A program made the translations under genes and the position numbers. A DNA stretch of 36,539 bases from Lachnospiraceae bacterium (GTDB lineage Bacteria > Bacillota > Clostridia > Lachnospirales > Lachnospiraceae). The notes below the pieces were generated by a model that saw nothing but the letters and a program-made list of their open reading frames with translations, ran no database searches and had not been told where the DNA came from. This document shows positions 21,662-31,206 of the stretch, in pieces (position 1 is the stretch's first letter; every line of letters begins with the position of its first letter). The stretch covers positions 1 through 36,539 of the forward strand of contig JAILHW010000113.1 of NCBI GenBank assembly GCA_024695605.1, given 5' to 3'.

Positions 21662-22660
21662 CTATCCGAAGATCTTGGCAAAAAAGCCCTTGATCGCATC
21701 CACAAACTTCTGGATATAACCGGAAGCCGTTCCCTTGATCATTTCCTCGGCGACCTGCTTCTCCACATCCGGATCGGTCACATGGTTGATAAAATCGGCT
21801 CCGAACTTCTGATACAGATCCTCTGCCTGGGATACCAAAAGGTTGGGATCGATCCCCAGCTCTCTGATCTTATCCATGACCTCTACGATCTTTTTTACCT
21901 CTGTATCATCCAGCATGATACCGAATTTTTCTTCTCCCTCCGCGATGGCCTGTTCCACATCGGCATCCGTTTCCAGCTCACCCGCTGCCACCTTGGCCTT
22001 TACAAAGGCGATCAGCTGCTCGACCTTCTCGGCATCCTCCTCTGAAAGCTTGCCGGAGGCATCCACCTCATTGAGCGCCTCTGCGATTTCACCGGTGGTA
22101 ATGAGCTCATCCATCGCCGTGTCCAGCTTCTGGTCGGAAACCGCTTCCCCGCTGACATTCTCATAAGCCTTGATGGCGCCGATCAGTCCCGCGGTACCGG
22201 AAATGGGAGAGGGTCCCACCACCAGGATATCCGCATCCTGCACACCTGCCGTCAGCAGGGCATTTCTGTACATTCCGGTGGTGCAATAGGTGATGTTTTT
22301 GGTCGTCACGCTCACACCCGCACCAGTCTCTGCCGGAAGGATCCGTACACAGGAAAGGGCCTTTGATCCGATAACGGAGCTGTCCAGATACTGGTCCAGA
22401 TACTGATGCTCCTGCTGGTTGGTGATGGTGAGCACCTGGTAGCCGCTAAGATCGGCCTCCGTAAGATTCATCTGGGACAGCACGCTTGCGCGCTGATCGG
22501 CGGAAAGGTCCGCACCGAAGGCAATGATGGGCTTGTCAAATTTGACACCCGATGAGGCATATACACTGCGGCTTTGGGCCAATGTAACAAACAGCCCCAA
22601 AATGAGCATTGCCGCCAGATAAACCGCGCCCTTTGCAAGTCTGTTTCGATATGATTTCAT
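21662..22660 (-). CDS. Exported DUF1002 protein (YpuA-like)
   Basis: Secreted or surface protein of 332 residues belonging to DUF1002, the family of B. subtilis YpuA; its function is unknown. A signal peptide spans 1-36, with a hydrophobic core AVYLAAMLILGLFVTLA and a likely cleavage after VYA. The DUF1002 body has FGADLSADQRASVLSQMN, followed by VLTITNQQEHQYLDQYL, GVSVTTKNITYCTTGMYRNA and LVVGPSPISGTAGLIGAIKA. The C-terminal 170 residues are acidic and helical and end in an amphipathic tail (FVDAIKGFFAKIFG). It is the last gene of a leftward cluster, 32 nt after the membrane-anchored protein. The ribosome binding site is GAGGAG. Confidence 0.88.
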   Translation of the reverse strand: MKSYRNRLAKGAVYLAAMLILGLFVTLAQSRSVYASSGVKFDKPIIAFGADLSADQRASVLSQMNLTEADLSGYQVLTITNQQEHQYLDQYLDSSVIGSKALSCVRILPAETGAGVSVTTKNITYCTTGMYRNALLTAGVQDADILVVGPSPISGTAGLIGAIKAYENVSGEAVSDQKLDTAMDELITTGEIAEALNEVDASGKLSEEDAEKVEQLIAFVKAKVAAGELETDADVEQAIAEGEEKFGIMLDDTEVKKIVEVMDKIRELGIDPNLLVSQAEDLYQKFGADFINHVTDPDVEKQVAEEMIKGTASGYIQKFVDAIKGFFAKIFG

Positions 22661-22692
22661 TTCCGTTCACTCCTCTTTCTATGCGTTTTAGA

Positions 22693-23334
22693 TCAGTCCA
22701 GCTTCTGGATCTGCGTCACATAAACAAGCTCGCAGGAGCCGTCGCCGGTATCCTCTCTGGTGGTACTGGAGTTCCACCAAAAGGTGGAGCCGTCCGCCTT
22801 CTTGGCATCGATATTGACCAGATACCCCTTGATCCGGACATAGTCTCCTTTTTTGATGCGCTTAACCAGCGCTCTTATGGTATCATCCGCCGGAATCAGA
22901 TGGGTATTCGCACTGCAAAGACTGATGGTCTCCAGGTTTCCGATCTTTTGCACCTCGGCATCGCTGTTCAGCTGCCAGTAATACCTGCGTGATGACTGAC
23001 GCCAGTGAAAATTCACGTCTTTGTTCTTTTCCGCTACCTCTCCCCAGGCAAGTGCCAGATCCTTCGGCGAAAGCCGGTCACCCAGTCTGGTGCCGTCATA
23101 TCCTTTGGCACTGACTACCAGTGCTTTGATATCGTAGCTGTACTGATAGTCGATCTTAACCGTATAGCCGTCGATCTCGCGTGTGACGCCGCCGCTTACC
23201 TTTTCCTGCTTTGGCTCCGGGATCCCGGGGATGGCCCGCTCCCTTCCCACATGGGAATAGACCAGATACAGGATCACGGCAATGCAGGCAATGGGGATCA
23301 GATAGCTTAAAACAGATCTGTTTCTATTTCCCAT
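22693..23334 (-). CDS. Membrane-anchored extracytoplasmic protein of unknown function
   Basis: A 213-residue protein with one N-terminal membrane anchor (about 9-28, SYLIPIACIAVILYLVYSHV) and an extracytoplasmic domain. I recall sequences of this type as unnamed conserved proteins in several phyla, with the same blocks: LSPKDLALAWGEVA, FHWRQSSRRYYWQ, SANTHLIPAD, GDYVRIKGYLVNID and STTREDTGDGSCELVYVTQI. The last blocks look like beta strands, possibly an OB-like barrel; that is inference. Its start codon overlaps the end of the hydrolase gene by 11 nt, so translation is coupled and a joint function at the cell surface is plausible. Confidence 0.82.
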   Translation of the reverse strand: MGNRNRSVLSYLIPIACIAVILYLVYSHVGRERAIPGIPEPKQEKVSGGVTREIDGYTVKIDYQYSYDIKALVVSAKGYDGTRLGDRLSPKDLALAWGEVAEKNKDVNFHWRQSSRRYYWQLNSDAEVQKIGNLETISLCSANTHLIPADDTIRALVKRIKKGDYVRIKGYLVNIDAKKADGSTFWWNSSTTREDTGDGSCELVYVTQIQKLD

Positions 23335-24280
23335 ATCCGTTTCCTGCTGCCTTCGGAAGGCTGTTTTTCAGCCAGTTGTAAACATCCTCCCAGACCTTTT
23401 CTCTTTCCGTCTCGTTCAAAAGCTCATGCCGAAGACCGGGATAGAGCTTGAGCGTCACCTTGGACAGGCCCAGATTCAGATAGGTATCATACAGCTCCCG
23501 GGGATCCTTGCCCCAGGCACCCACCGGATCCTCCGTCCCCGAAGCGATCAGGATCGGAAGCTTTTGCGGAATCCTGCCAAGAAGGCTTTTGATCTGCATC
23601 CTTCTGCTGATCTCGGCCAGGGTATAAAAGCCGTTTAAGGTAAAGGTGTAGCCCGTACACAAAGGGTCCTTTACATACTTTTCAAGCTCCTCAGGATCCG
23701 AAGTAACCCAGTCATAATAGGTCCTTGGTTGCTCGATGTGATCCATGTAGCTTGCAAAGGTCATGGCCGCTACCTTTTTGGAAACATACCGATCTCCCTT
23801 GACGGCGCGCATGGCGCGGACCAGGACCTGGGCCCCTGCCAGAAAAGTGGCAGCGGGCGTTCCCGTTCCCATGATGATCGCTCCGTCAATGCCGTTTCCG
23901 TAGCGAAGCAGATAGTTTCTGAGCATCAAAGATCCCATGCTGTGTCCTAAGATAAAATAAGGCACGCCCGGGTACTGTTCCTGCGTGATCTTCTTTAATC
24001 TGTGAACATCCCGCACAATGACGGTCGCCGCATCGTGCTCTGCAAAATACCCGAAGGTGCCGCCTTCGGGTACTGATCTTCCGTGTCCTAAATGATCCTC
24101 ACCCGTGACCAGGATCCCCTTGCCCGCCAGATAGCGGGCAAAGCGATCATACCTGTCGATATACTCGTTCATGCCGTGGACGATCTGCAGGATCGCCACC
24201 GGAGCCGTATCAGGCTTCCAGACCGAAGCATATAACTCGGTTTTTCCGTCGCGGGAGTCGAATGTAAATTCTTCTTTCAT
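23324..24280 (-). CDS. Alpha/beta hydrolase, monoacylglycerol-lipase-like
   Basis: Serine hydrolase of 318 residues. The oxyanion-hole region is LQIVHGMNEYIDRYDRFARYL, the nucleophile elbow is G-H-S-M-G in FILGHSMGSLMLRNYLL, the acid is probably the Asp in SGTEDPVG, and the base is the His in GLRHELLNETE. This pattern matches the lysophospholipase/monoacylglycerol lipase group (COG2267 type). The protein has no signal peptide, so it acts in the cytoplasm, probably on lysophospholipids or monoacylglycerols. It lies between metG (48 nt) and the membrane-anchored unknown (overlapping). The ribosome binding site is AAAGGA. Confidence 0.9.
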   Translation of the reverse strand: MKEEFTFDSRDGKTELYASVWKPDTAPVAILQIVHGMNEYIDRYDRFARYLAGKGILVTGEDHLGHGRSVPEGGTFGYFAEHDAATVIVRDVHRLKKITQEQYPGVPYFILGHSMGSLMLRNYLLRYGNGIDGAIIMGTGTPAATFLAGAQVLVRAMRAVKGDRYVSKKVAAMTFASYMDHIEQPRTYYDWVTSDPEELEKYVKDPLCTGYTFTLNGFYTLAEISRRMQIKSLLGRIPQKLPILIASGTEDPVGAWGKDPRELYDTYLNLGLSKVTLKLYPGLRHELLNETEREKVWEDVYNWLKNSLPKAAGNGYGK

Positions 24281-24328
24281 ACGGTTTCCTTTATATCACG
24301 AATACATATGCATTCATAATCCATCTGC

Positions 24329-26431
24329 TTAGCAGATCTCGGCACCTGCAGGCATATTCTTATCCGGAACCATCAGTGCCAGATTGCCGTCGGCATCCTC
24401 TGCGCAAAGCAGCATGCCTTCACTCAGGACGCCTGCCAGCTTCGCGGGCTTTAAGTTCACCAGAACCATAACCTTCTTGCCTACCATGTCCGCAGGGCTG
24501 TAATGTGCCTTGATCCCGGAAACGATCTGCAGGGTCTTGGAGCCCACCTTCACCTGGGAGCAAAGGAGCTTCTTGCTCTTGGGAACCTCCTCACAGGCAA
24601 TGATATGACCTACCTGGAACTGCATTTTTCCGAAGTCCTCGAAGCTGATTTCATCCTTTTTCTCGATGTCGATCACAGCTTCATCCCCGGCGCCTGCACC
24701 GCCCAGCTCACGCAGCTTGGCATCCGCTTCCGCCTGTGAGATCCGGCCTGCCTTTAACAGATTTTCCGTTGCCTTTTTCTGATGGGCCACATATTCCTGT
24801 CTCTGGGCATCCTCAACCTCTGCGGCCTTTTTCAGGATCTCTTCCTTATCCAGTCTTGCAAAGAGGATCTCGGGCGCATCGGTTACTTTGGTGCCGGATA
24901 CATACTGTCCGAAGGAAGACAGGGTATCAAAATCATAAAGCCCGGCATTCAGCTGCCCCGCGATCTTTTCCGCGGTATCCGGCATAAAGGGACGCAGCAG
25001 GCTTGCGCCGATCATGATCCCTTCACACAGATGGTACAGCACCGTTGCAAGGCGGTCCTTTTTGCTCTCATCCTTTGCCAGAACCCAGGGCTCTGTCTCA
25101 TCAATGTATTTGTTCAGTCTCTTGAAGAGGGTAAAGATCTCGGAAAGGGCATCTGCCACGCGAAGCTCCTCCATCTTTTCCTCCACGATCCTGTAGGTGC
25201 CGGTAGCAACCTTTCGAAGGTCCTCATCGATCTGCTGCTCGGACAGCATCTGTCCGGTCTTGCCGGCTTCCTTCACCTCATCGGAGGCAGTCTCTTTATT
25301 CTCTACCACGCCGCCGAAATACTTGTTGCTCATGGCAACGGTACGGTTGACCAGATTGCCAAGCGTATTGGCAAGGTCGGAATTGACACGCTCCGTCATC
25401 AGCTCCCAGGTAATGGTACCGTCATTCTCATAAGGCATCTCATGCAGCACAAAGTAGCGTACCGCATCCAGGGAAAAGATGTTGATCAGATCATCCACAT
25501 AGAGCACGTTTCCCTTGGACTTGCTCATCTTTTCTCCGCCCTGCAGCAGCCAGGGATGACCGAAGACCTGCTTCGGAAGCGGCTCGCCGAGCGCCATCAG
25601 GAAGATGGGCCAGTAAATGGTATGGAACCGGATGATGTCCTTGCCGATCAGATGCAGATCCGCAGGCCAGTATTTTTTATACTGCTCCGAAGAGTTACCG
25701 TCCGCATCATAGCCGATACCGGTGATGTAGTTGGAAAGCGCATCCAGCCATACATAGACTACATGCTTATCATCAAAATCTACCGGAATGCCCCACTTGA
25801 AGGAAGTACGGGAAACGCACAGATCCTGCAGTCCCGGCAGAAGGAAATTGTTCATCATCTCATTCTTACGGCTCACGGGCTGGATGAACTCCGGATGGGT
25901 ATTGATATGCTCGATCAGACGATCCGCATATTTGCTCATCTTAAAGAAGTATGCCTCCTCCTTTTCCTCATGCACATTGCCGCCGCAGACAGGGCATTTG
26001 CCATCTGCCAGCTGTGCCTGGGTATAGAAGGCTTCACACTCGGTACAGTACTGGCCTTCGTATGCGCCCTTGTAGATATCGCCCTGCTCATAGAACTTCT
26101 TGAACATCTTCTGGATCTGGACCTCATGATCCGCGTCGGTGGTCCGGATAAATCTGTCATAGTCCGTTCCCATCAGATCCCAAAGACGTTTGATCTCGCC
26201 TGCGGTCATATCCACAAATTCCTTGGGGCTCATGCCTTCTTCGATGGCCCTGGTCTCGATCTTCTGTCCGTGCTCATCCGAACCGGTCTGGAAATGAACA
26301 TCAAACCCGTCCGCCTTTTTATACCTTGCGATGGCATCTGCCAGAATGATCTCATAGCAGTTGCCGATATGCGGCTTGCCTGAAGTGTAGGCAATGGCCG
26401 TTGTCAGATAATACTTTCCTTTGCTTTGCAT
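24329..26431 (-). CDS. metG: Methionyl-tRNA synthetase
   Basis: Charges tRNA-Met with methionine. The class I signatures are H21-I22-G23-N24 in SGKPHIGNCYE and KMSKSKGNVLYVD. A zinc knuckle is present (YCTECEAFYTQ ... CPVCGGNVHEEKEE). The anticodon-binding helical domain follows, and the C-terminal 100 residues are the EMAPII/Trbp111-like tRNA-binding domain (FGKMQFQVGHIIACEEVPKS and AKLAGVLSEGMLL), which dimerises the enzyme. 700 residues is normal. The start has GAAGGA upstream. It is placed 28 nt after telA; no T-box leader fits in that gap, so expression depends on the upstream promoter or an internal one. Confidence 0.97.
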   Translation of the reverse strand: MQSKGKYYLTTAIAYTSGKPHIGNCYEIILADAIARYKKADGFDVHFQTGSDEHGQKIETRAIEEGMSPKEFVDMTAGEIKRLWDLMGTDYDRFIRTTDADHEVQIQKMFKKFYEQGDIYKGAYEGQYCTECEAFYTQAQLADGKCPVCGGNVHEEKEEAYFFKMSKYADRLIEHINTHPEFIQPVSRKNEMMNNFLLPGLQDLCVSRTSFKWGIPVDFDDKHVVYVWLDALSNYITGIGYDADGNSSEQYKKYWPADLHLIGKDIIRFHTIYWPIFLMALGEPLPKQVFGHPWLLQGGEKMSKSKGNVLYVDDLINIFSLDAVRYFVLHEMPYENDGTITWELMTERVNSDLANTLGNLVNRTVAMSNKYFGGVVENKETASDEVKEAGKTGQMLSEQQIDEDLRKVATGTYRIVEEKMEELRVADALSEIFTLFKRLNKYIDETEPWVLAKDESKKDRLATVLYHLCEGIMIGASLLRPFMPDTAEKIAGQLNAGLYDFDTLSSFGQYVSGTKVTDAPEILFARLDKEEILKKAAEVEDAQRQEYVAHQKKATENLLKAGRISQAEADAKLRELGGAGAGDEAVIDIEKKDEISFEDFGKMQFQVGHIIACEEVPKSKKLLCSQVKVGSKTLQIVSGIKAHYSPADMVGKKVMVLVNLKPAKLAGVLSEGMLLCAEDADGNLALMVPDKNMPAGAEIC

Positions 26432-26459
26432 AGATACTTCCTTCTTCCTGTTTCTATTT

Positions 26460-27683
26460 TTATGACTTTGCTGCCTCTAAGAGCTTTTGCTTCAGCTGGC
26501 CTTCGATCTGGGCAAGCTCTGCCTCTGCGGCACGTCTCTTTGCCTTGCCCTCCTTCTGGATGGCAACCACCTCGTCCATAGTGGAGATCAGAAGCTCGTT
26601 GGTGGTCTTTAAGGTCTCGATATCCACGATACCTCTCTCGGACTCCTTGGCACTTGCGATGGTCGCCTGCTTCAGGGTCTCTGCATTCTTCTTCAGAAGG
26701 GCATTGGTCATGTCATTGACCTCGCGCTCCGCCCTTGCTGCCTGGTTGGAATGCTCTACGCCGATGGCGATAACCATCTGGTTCTTCCAAAGCGGGATCG
26801 TGTTTACGATGGTGGACTGGATCTTCTCCGCCATCATCTGATCGGAGGTCTGGACCATACGGATCTGCGGTGCGGTCTGCAGCGCGATGTTTCTGGTCAG
26901 CTCCAGGTCATAGATCTTCTTCTCAAAGCGGTCACACTGGGCTGCAAGATCCTTTGCCGCCTGCGCATCCTCAACCAGTCCGGTCTGGGCTGCCTTGTTC
27001 TGCAGCTCGATGAGCTCTCCGGCTCTGACCTCCTCCAGTTTCTTCTTGCCGGCCAGGATGTACATGGTCAGTTCTTTAAAATATGCCAGATTCAGATCGT
27101 ACATCTTATCGAGCACATCAATATCCTTCAAAAGCGTGATCTGATGTCTCTCCAGCTCATGTGCAATGGCGTTGACATTGGTCTCTACCTTGGCATATTT
27201 TGCCTTCATGGCGGTCATCTTGTTGGCGCCCTTCTTAAAGAAAGCGGAAAGACCCTTCTCGCCGTTGTCGATCTCAAAGCTCTTAAGCTCCGTTACAAGG
27301 CCCGTGATCATATTTCCGACTTCGCCCATATCCTTGGTCCGTACATTGCCCATGGCCTTTTCGGAAAAATCAGCCATCTTCTTCTGGGTGCCTGCACCGA
27401 AGCTCATGACTGCCTTGGCATTGGTCACATCGATCTTCTTGGCAAAATCCTCTACCTGACGAAGCTCTTCGGGAGAAAGGTTTACCTCCTCGGGATGAAC
27501 ACCCTTTTGCTTCATCAGCTTAGCCGTCTCATCGGATACGGAAAGCTGTGCCAGGTTCAAAGCCTCCTCCGCTGCGGAAACGCTGCTGACAGCAACCTCG
27601 GTCTCTTCCTCGGCAGGTACATCAAAGGTCAGTACCGGTGCGGTAGGTGCCTCTACGATTACATCATCGAACTCTTTTGCCAT
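26460..27683 (-). CDS. TelA-family (toxic anion resistance) protein
   Basis: Cytoplasmic helical protein of 407 residues of the TelA family, named after tellurite resistance but found widely next to XpaC. An acidic, low-complexity N terminus (1-45) precedes the TelA core. Visible blocks are VDVTNAKAVMSFGAGTQKKM-like sequence near 85-110, then helices with DIDVLDKMYDLNLAYFKELT and YILAGKKKLEEVRAGEL, and a conserved TAPQIRMVQTSDQMMAEKIQ followed by WKNQMVIAIGVEHSNQA. The molecular role is unknown; proposals concern membrane or envelope stress. The ribosome binding site is GGGAGG. It follows the XpaC gene by 33 nt, the conserved order of this pair. Confidence 0.92.
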   Translation of the reverse strand: MAKEFDDVIVEAPTAPVLTFDVPAEEETEVAVSSVSAAEEALNLAQLSVSDETAKLMKQKGVHPEEVNLSPEELRQVEDFAKKIDVTNAKAVMSFGAGTQKKMADFSEKAMGNVRTKDMGEVGNMITGLVTELKSFEIDNGEKGLSAFFKKGANKMTAMKAKYAKVETNVNAIAHELERHQITLLKDIDVLDKMYDLNLAYFKELTMYILAGKKKLEEVRAGELIELQNKAAQTGLVEDAQAAKDLAAQCDRFEKKIYDLELTRNIALQTAPQIRMVQTSDQMMAEKIQSTIVNTIPLWKNQMVIAIGVEHSNQAARAEREVNDMTNALLKKNAETLKQATIASAKESERGIVDIETLKTTNELLISTMDEVVAIQKEGKAKRRAAEAELAQIEGQLKQKLLEAAKS

Positions 27684-27716
27684 TGTTTTTTCCTCCCTGT
27701 ATGTTTGTATTTTTAG

Positions 27717-29399
27717 TTATTGCAATTCATCCCCTGTTAAGCCGTCCTGTTGTAACATCGTCTTCATCACGGAGATGTCGCTCGATACGTCCCAGGCCAG
27801 ATCCTCAAAGAGGCTGTCCAGAAGCTTTTCGAAGGCATCGTTGATGGTGTCCATAGCGGACTCGATCTCTTTCTTGGTATTGGTGATATTGTCTCCCACC
27901 TGCGGCTGTTTATCGACCTCGATATATGCCGAGAGCAGCTTTTCCGTGGTAGGCAGGTAGTACTCCATGAATTTCCGGAGGCTCTGGGCGGTTTCGGGCT
28001 TCTTTTTCACCTGCTCGAAGATCTTATACATGATACTCTCGAGCCGGTACAGTTTGTTGGACATCTCCAGCGTATCCGGAATCAGGTCGTTGTAATGGCG
28101 GACCTTCTTCAGATACTCATTGCCCTCCCGAAGCAGCTCCTTCACTGTCGCATCCACATCACCTGCGGTAAAGTAGTTCTCCCGCTTTTCCTCCTCCTGC
28201 TGGCGCTTTTTATAGCTGTCGGCTGCATTTCGGTACTGGTCATAGGCCTGATCCGTCAGAAGCAGCATCTCCTGCTCATCATCCATCCGGGCCTGGGGCA
28301 AAAGCCCCTGCTTTTTCATCTGCTCCAGCTTTTTCCGAAGCTTTTTCTCTGCGATCCCGATTTTTCCTGCCAGCTCATCGATCTTAAAGTATTCCGCATT
28401 GCCTACATAGCGGCCATACTGGTAATACTCATTGACCATATCCTTTTTCTTCTTGCCCGAGGAAAACAGCACGCCGGAGACACCTGTGATCAGGGCACCC
28501 GTCACGATGGGAAAGACCATTCCGGTAGCCGCCAGAGCGGTTCCGGCAACGACCTGCGCCGCCGCGATGATCCCGGTAAATACGGTACCGATCCCGCCCA
28601 TGGCCATACCCATGGAGCCGAACACCATCGGCGCAAGCCCCGTATTTTTGCTCACATTCCTGCTGTTAAAGGGTGTCGGTGCAAAAAAGTCTCTCTGGGA
28701 CTGCGTTCCGTATGCATACTCAGGTGCACTTCTCTGTCTTTGGACCGGACCTGTCTGTCTGGCAGCATTCTGATAAGCACCCGTATCCTTTCCCGCATGC
28801 ATGGCTGCCTGCTGCAGATTCTTCGCACGGTCGGGATTGCGGTAATCATACTGTCCATAGGCACCCTTCTGACCGAAGAGGTGCGAGGCAGAAGCGCTCT
28901 GGTCGGGCCTTGCCGAATAGGTTCCGGAGGCCGCACCGTTTCCATAGACCTTCTGATAGCCTGCGCGGTTTTGGCTGCCGGAATAGCTGCCGGACATCCT
29001 TGACTGAGAGGAGGAGTTCGGTGTATTTGGACCCTGCCGCCTCTCTGAGGAGTAGCGTCTGTATGCATCACTGGAATAAGCACCCTTTGAAAAATCCGCA
29101 GAGGCTGTTGTCTTTTGCGCACTCTGCTGTGTATTGGAGGAGCTCCTTCCCTCTGCATAATTGGGCTGATAGATGCCGTCCCGCTTATTGGTCGGCTCCA
29201 CACTCCCGGTATAGACCTGATCCTCTCTGGTTACCTGCGCTGTGTGCCCGTTGCTGCCCTGGGAGCGCAGATCCTCGGTTGCCACGCTCACGCGCCCCTG
29301 GATCTTTTTCCCCAGATCCTGAAATTGATTGGTTTCCACGGCGGTCATGACATCATCCAAAATGCCGCTGCCCGCATCCAGGATTTTCTCTACATCCAT
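27717..29399 (-). CDS. XpaC-family membrane protein
   Basis: Protein of 560 residues whose C-terminal part (about 316-560) matches the XpaC family, historically described by 5-bromo-4-chloroindolyl phosphate hydrolysis in Bacillus; the true function is unknown. Residues 1-45 form a short conserved-looking helix pair. Residues 46-250 are a long Ser/Gln/Tyr/Gly/Asn-rich disordered region with many Arg-Tyr and Gly-Tyr dipeptides. Two hydrophobic helices rich in Gly and Ala follow (about 257-281 and 284-312). The rest is charged and helical, with KIGIAEKKLRKKLEQMKKQG resembling a winged-helix start. Disorder of this length is unusual for XpaC and might drive clustering (inference). It is the first gene of the XpaC-TelA-MetG cluster, with AAAGG as ribosome binding site. 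Confidence 0.88.
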   Translation of the reverse strand: MDVEKILDAGSGILDDVMTAVETNQFQDLGKKIQGRVSVATEDLRSQGSNGHTAQVTREDQVYTGSVEPTNKRDGIYQPNYAEGRSSSNTQQSAQKTTASADFSKGAYSSDAYRRYSSERRQGPNTPNSSSQSRMSGSYSGSQNRAGYQKVYGNGAASGTYSARPDQSASASHLFGQKGAYGQYDYRNPDRAKNLQQAAMHAGKDTGAYQNAARQTGPVQRQRSAPEYAYGTQSQRDFFAPTPFNSRNVSKNTGLAPMVFGSMGMAMGGIGTVFTGIIAAAQVVAGTALAATGMVFPIVTGALITGVSGVLFSSGKKKKDMVNEYYQYGRYVGNAEYFKIDELAGKIGIAEKKLRKKLEQMKKQGLLPQARMDDEQEMLLLTDQAYDQYRNAADSYKKRQQEEEKRENYFTAGDVDATVKELLREGNEYLKKVRHYNDLIPDTLEMSNKLYRLESIMYKIFEQVKKKPETAQSLRKFMEYYLPTTEKLLSAYIEVDKQPQVGDNITNTKKEIESAMDTINDAFEKLLDSLFEDLAWDVSSDISVMKTMLQQDGLTGDELQ

Positions 29400-29442
29400 T
29401 GTAATACCTTTACTTCTATTGTTTTATTGCATAGATATGTAT

Positions 29443-29471
29443 ATTTTACTCTAAATTCCCCATTCTGTCTA
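29443..29471 (-). promoter_or_regulatory. Promoter of the XpaC-TelA-metG cluster
   Basis: Reading leftward, TAGACA (29471-29466), a 17-nt spacer and TAAAAT (29448-29443). Start near 29436, about 37 nt before the XpaC ATG. Confidence 0.6.
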
Positions 29472-29522
29472 GAATGAAGTACGATAGCGGACGGCACTTC
29501 GCGCTTAGGCGGACGGAGAAAA

Positions 29523-29547
29523 CGGATAGGGGAAAACCCCCTATCCG
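29523..29547 (-). terminator. Terminator of the flotillin gene
   Basis: CGGATAGGGG (29523-29532) pairs with CCCCCTATCCG (29537-29547) around AAAA. In the minus-strand transcript the stem is followed by TTTTCTCC. It separates the flotillin gene from the XpaC cluster, which has its own promoter. Confidence 0.82.
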
Positions 29548-29572
29548 CTTCTCATCTTAGAAGGTATGGTGT

Positions 29573-31111
29573 TTACTGAGCCTGCGTATTTACATTGACC
29601 ACGGCGCCTTCCTCGGGAAGTCCCGTGACATTGATGTTTTTGTTTACCTTGGCATCGTAGGTTTCAGCTCTCATGACCTCCTTCAGATCCACGCCCGTGG
29701 TCTCTTTCATGGATTCAAACAGCTTACTCATGACGATGGGAACATTGTCTGCTACCTGGCTCATTCCGTTTCCGCCTTCACCGCCGCCGATGATGGTGAT
29801 CTTGTCGATCTGAGAAAGAGGAGCGGCGATCTGTTTTGCAATATCGGGCAGTACCTGGATGATCATCTCGGTCATAGCCACCTTGTTATATTTCTGATAA
29901 GCCTCCGCCTTCTTTTCCATGGCCTCTGCCTCCGCAAGACCCTTGGCTCTGATGGCTTCCGCTTCCGCAATACCCTTGGCGCTTACACCGGCAGCCTCGG
30001 CATCATATTTTGCCTTGATACCTGCAGCTTCCTGCTCGGCTGCGAACTTCTCAGCCTCGGCTTTGGCTTTCTTGGCCTCTGCCGCTTTTTCCTGCTCGAA
30101 CTTTTCAGCCTCTGCATTTTTCTGACGTCTGATCAGGTCTGCTTCCGCTACCCTCTCTGCCGCATACTTTTCTGCATCTGCCTTTTTCTCGATCTGAGCA
30201 GCCAGCTCCTGCTCCTTAACCTGTACCTCTTTCTGTTTCAGTTCAGCCTCGCGCTCTGCCTTTGCGATCTGCGCATTGACGGTAGCGGTCTGGATACTTC
30301 TCTGCTGTTCCTGATTCTGGATCTCATAAGCCGCATCTGCTTCGGCCCGCTTGATATCGGATTCCTTTTTCAGCTCAGCCTTCTTGATCTCCAGCTGGTT
30401 CTGACGCTGCGCGATCTGGGTATCCGCTGCCACTCTGGCATCATTGGAAATCTGATCGGCTTCCGCTTCGGCAACCTTGATATCTCTTTCGGCCTGTGCC
30501 TTTGCAATGGCTGCATCCTTTTTGATCTTTGCGGTATTGTCCATACCAAGATCGGCGATGAGTCCGTTCTCATCCGTTACATTCTGGATGTTGCAGGATA
30601 TGATCTCGATACCGAGCTTAGCCATATCCTTGGATGCCTTTGCCATTACCTGATCCGAGAACGAATCCCGGTCGGTGTTGATCTCCTTTAAGGAAAGGGT
30701 ACCGATGATCTCACGCATGTTACCTTGCAGAGAATCCTGCAGATCTGTCGTGATCTGGGAGGAAGACTTATTCAAAAAGTTCTTCGCTGCCAGCTGGATA
30801 CCTGCGCTGGTGGGCTCGATCCGCACCTTTGCGACCGCATCCACATTGACGTTGATGAAATCATTGGTGGGAACCGACTGCTCCGTTTTGATATCTACGG
30901 ACATCTGTCCTAAGTACAGCTTGTCAAGTCTCTCAAAGAACGGTACCTTTAAACCCGCACGTCCGGTTAAGATCTTCGGCTCTCTTTTCAAACCTGAAAT
31001 GATGAACGCTCTGTCGGGGGGAGCCTTTACGTAACTGGAGAATAGCAGCACGATCAAGAATACTACGATCAGTACCACAATACCAATCTGGATCATCGTA
31101 AAGTTTAACAT
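29573..31111 (-). CDS. Flotillin-like SPFH-domain membrane protein
   Basis: Membrane scaffold protein of 512 residues of the FloT/YuaG type, which organises ordered membrane microdomains. One N-terminal membrane segment is at about 5-28 (TMIQIGIVVLIVVFLIVLLF). The SPFH/Band 7 domain (about 30-200) includes SYVKAPPDRAFIISGLK, GRAGLKVPFFERLDKL and the ending IISCNIQNVTDENGLIADLG. A long Ala/Glu/Lys coiled-coil (about 210-400) contains the EA-rich repeats of flotillins, such as AEADLIRRQKNAEAEKFEQE and GIAEAEAIRAKGLAEAEAME. The tail carries IGGGEGGNGMSQVADNVPIV. A NfeD partner was not seen next to it. It has its own promoter and diverges from a small HTH gene. The ribosome binding site is AAAGGATGG. 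Confidence 0.95.
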   Translation of the reverse strand: MLNFTMIQIGIVVLIVVFLIVLLFSSYVKAPPDRAFIISGLKREPKILTGRAGLKVPFFERLDKLYLGQMSVDIKTEQSVPTNDFINVNVDAVAKVRIEPTSAGIQLAAKNFLNKSSSQITTDLQDSLQGNMREIIGTLSLKEINTDRDSFSDQVMAKASKDMAKLGIEIISCNIQNVTDENGLIADLGMDNTAKIKKDAAIAKAQAERDIKVAEAEADQISNDARVAADTQIAQRQNQLEIKKAELKKESDIKRAEADAAYEIQNQEQQRSIQTATVNAQIAKAEREAELKQKEVQVKEQELAAQIEKKADAEKYAAERVAEADLIRRQKNAEAEKFEQEKAAEAKKAKAEAEKFAAEQEAAGIKAKYDAEAAGVSAKGIAEAEAIRAKGLAEAEAMEKKAEAYQKYNKVAMTEMIIQVLPDIAKQIAAPLSQIDKITIIGGGEGGNGMSQVADNVPIVMSKLFESMKETTGVDLKEVMRAETYDAKVNKNINVTGLPEEGAVVNVNTQAQ

Positions 31112-31206
31112 GTTGTTACCATCCTTTCTCTCGGGAGCGCTGTCCCGGTGGCACGCTTTCGGGCCTTATGTTTGTAACCCGTCTGCGTTTGTGTTTTGAT
31201 GAAACA

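Noticed and set aside
24782..26383. 533-residue plus-strand frame opposite metG
   Set aside because: Shadow of the metG coding strand; no ribosome binding site or family match, whereas metG has all catalytic motifs.
26432..26459. T-box leader for metG
   Set aside because: The gap to telA is only 28 nt, too short for a T-box.
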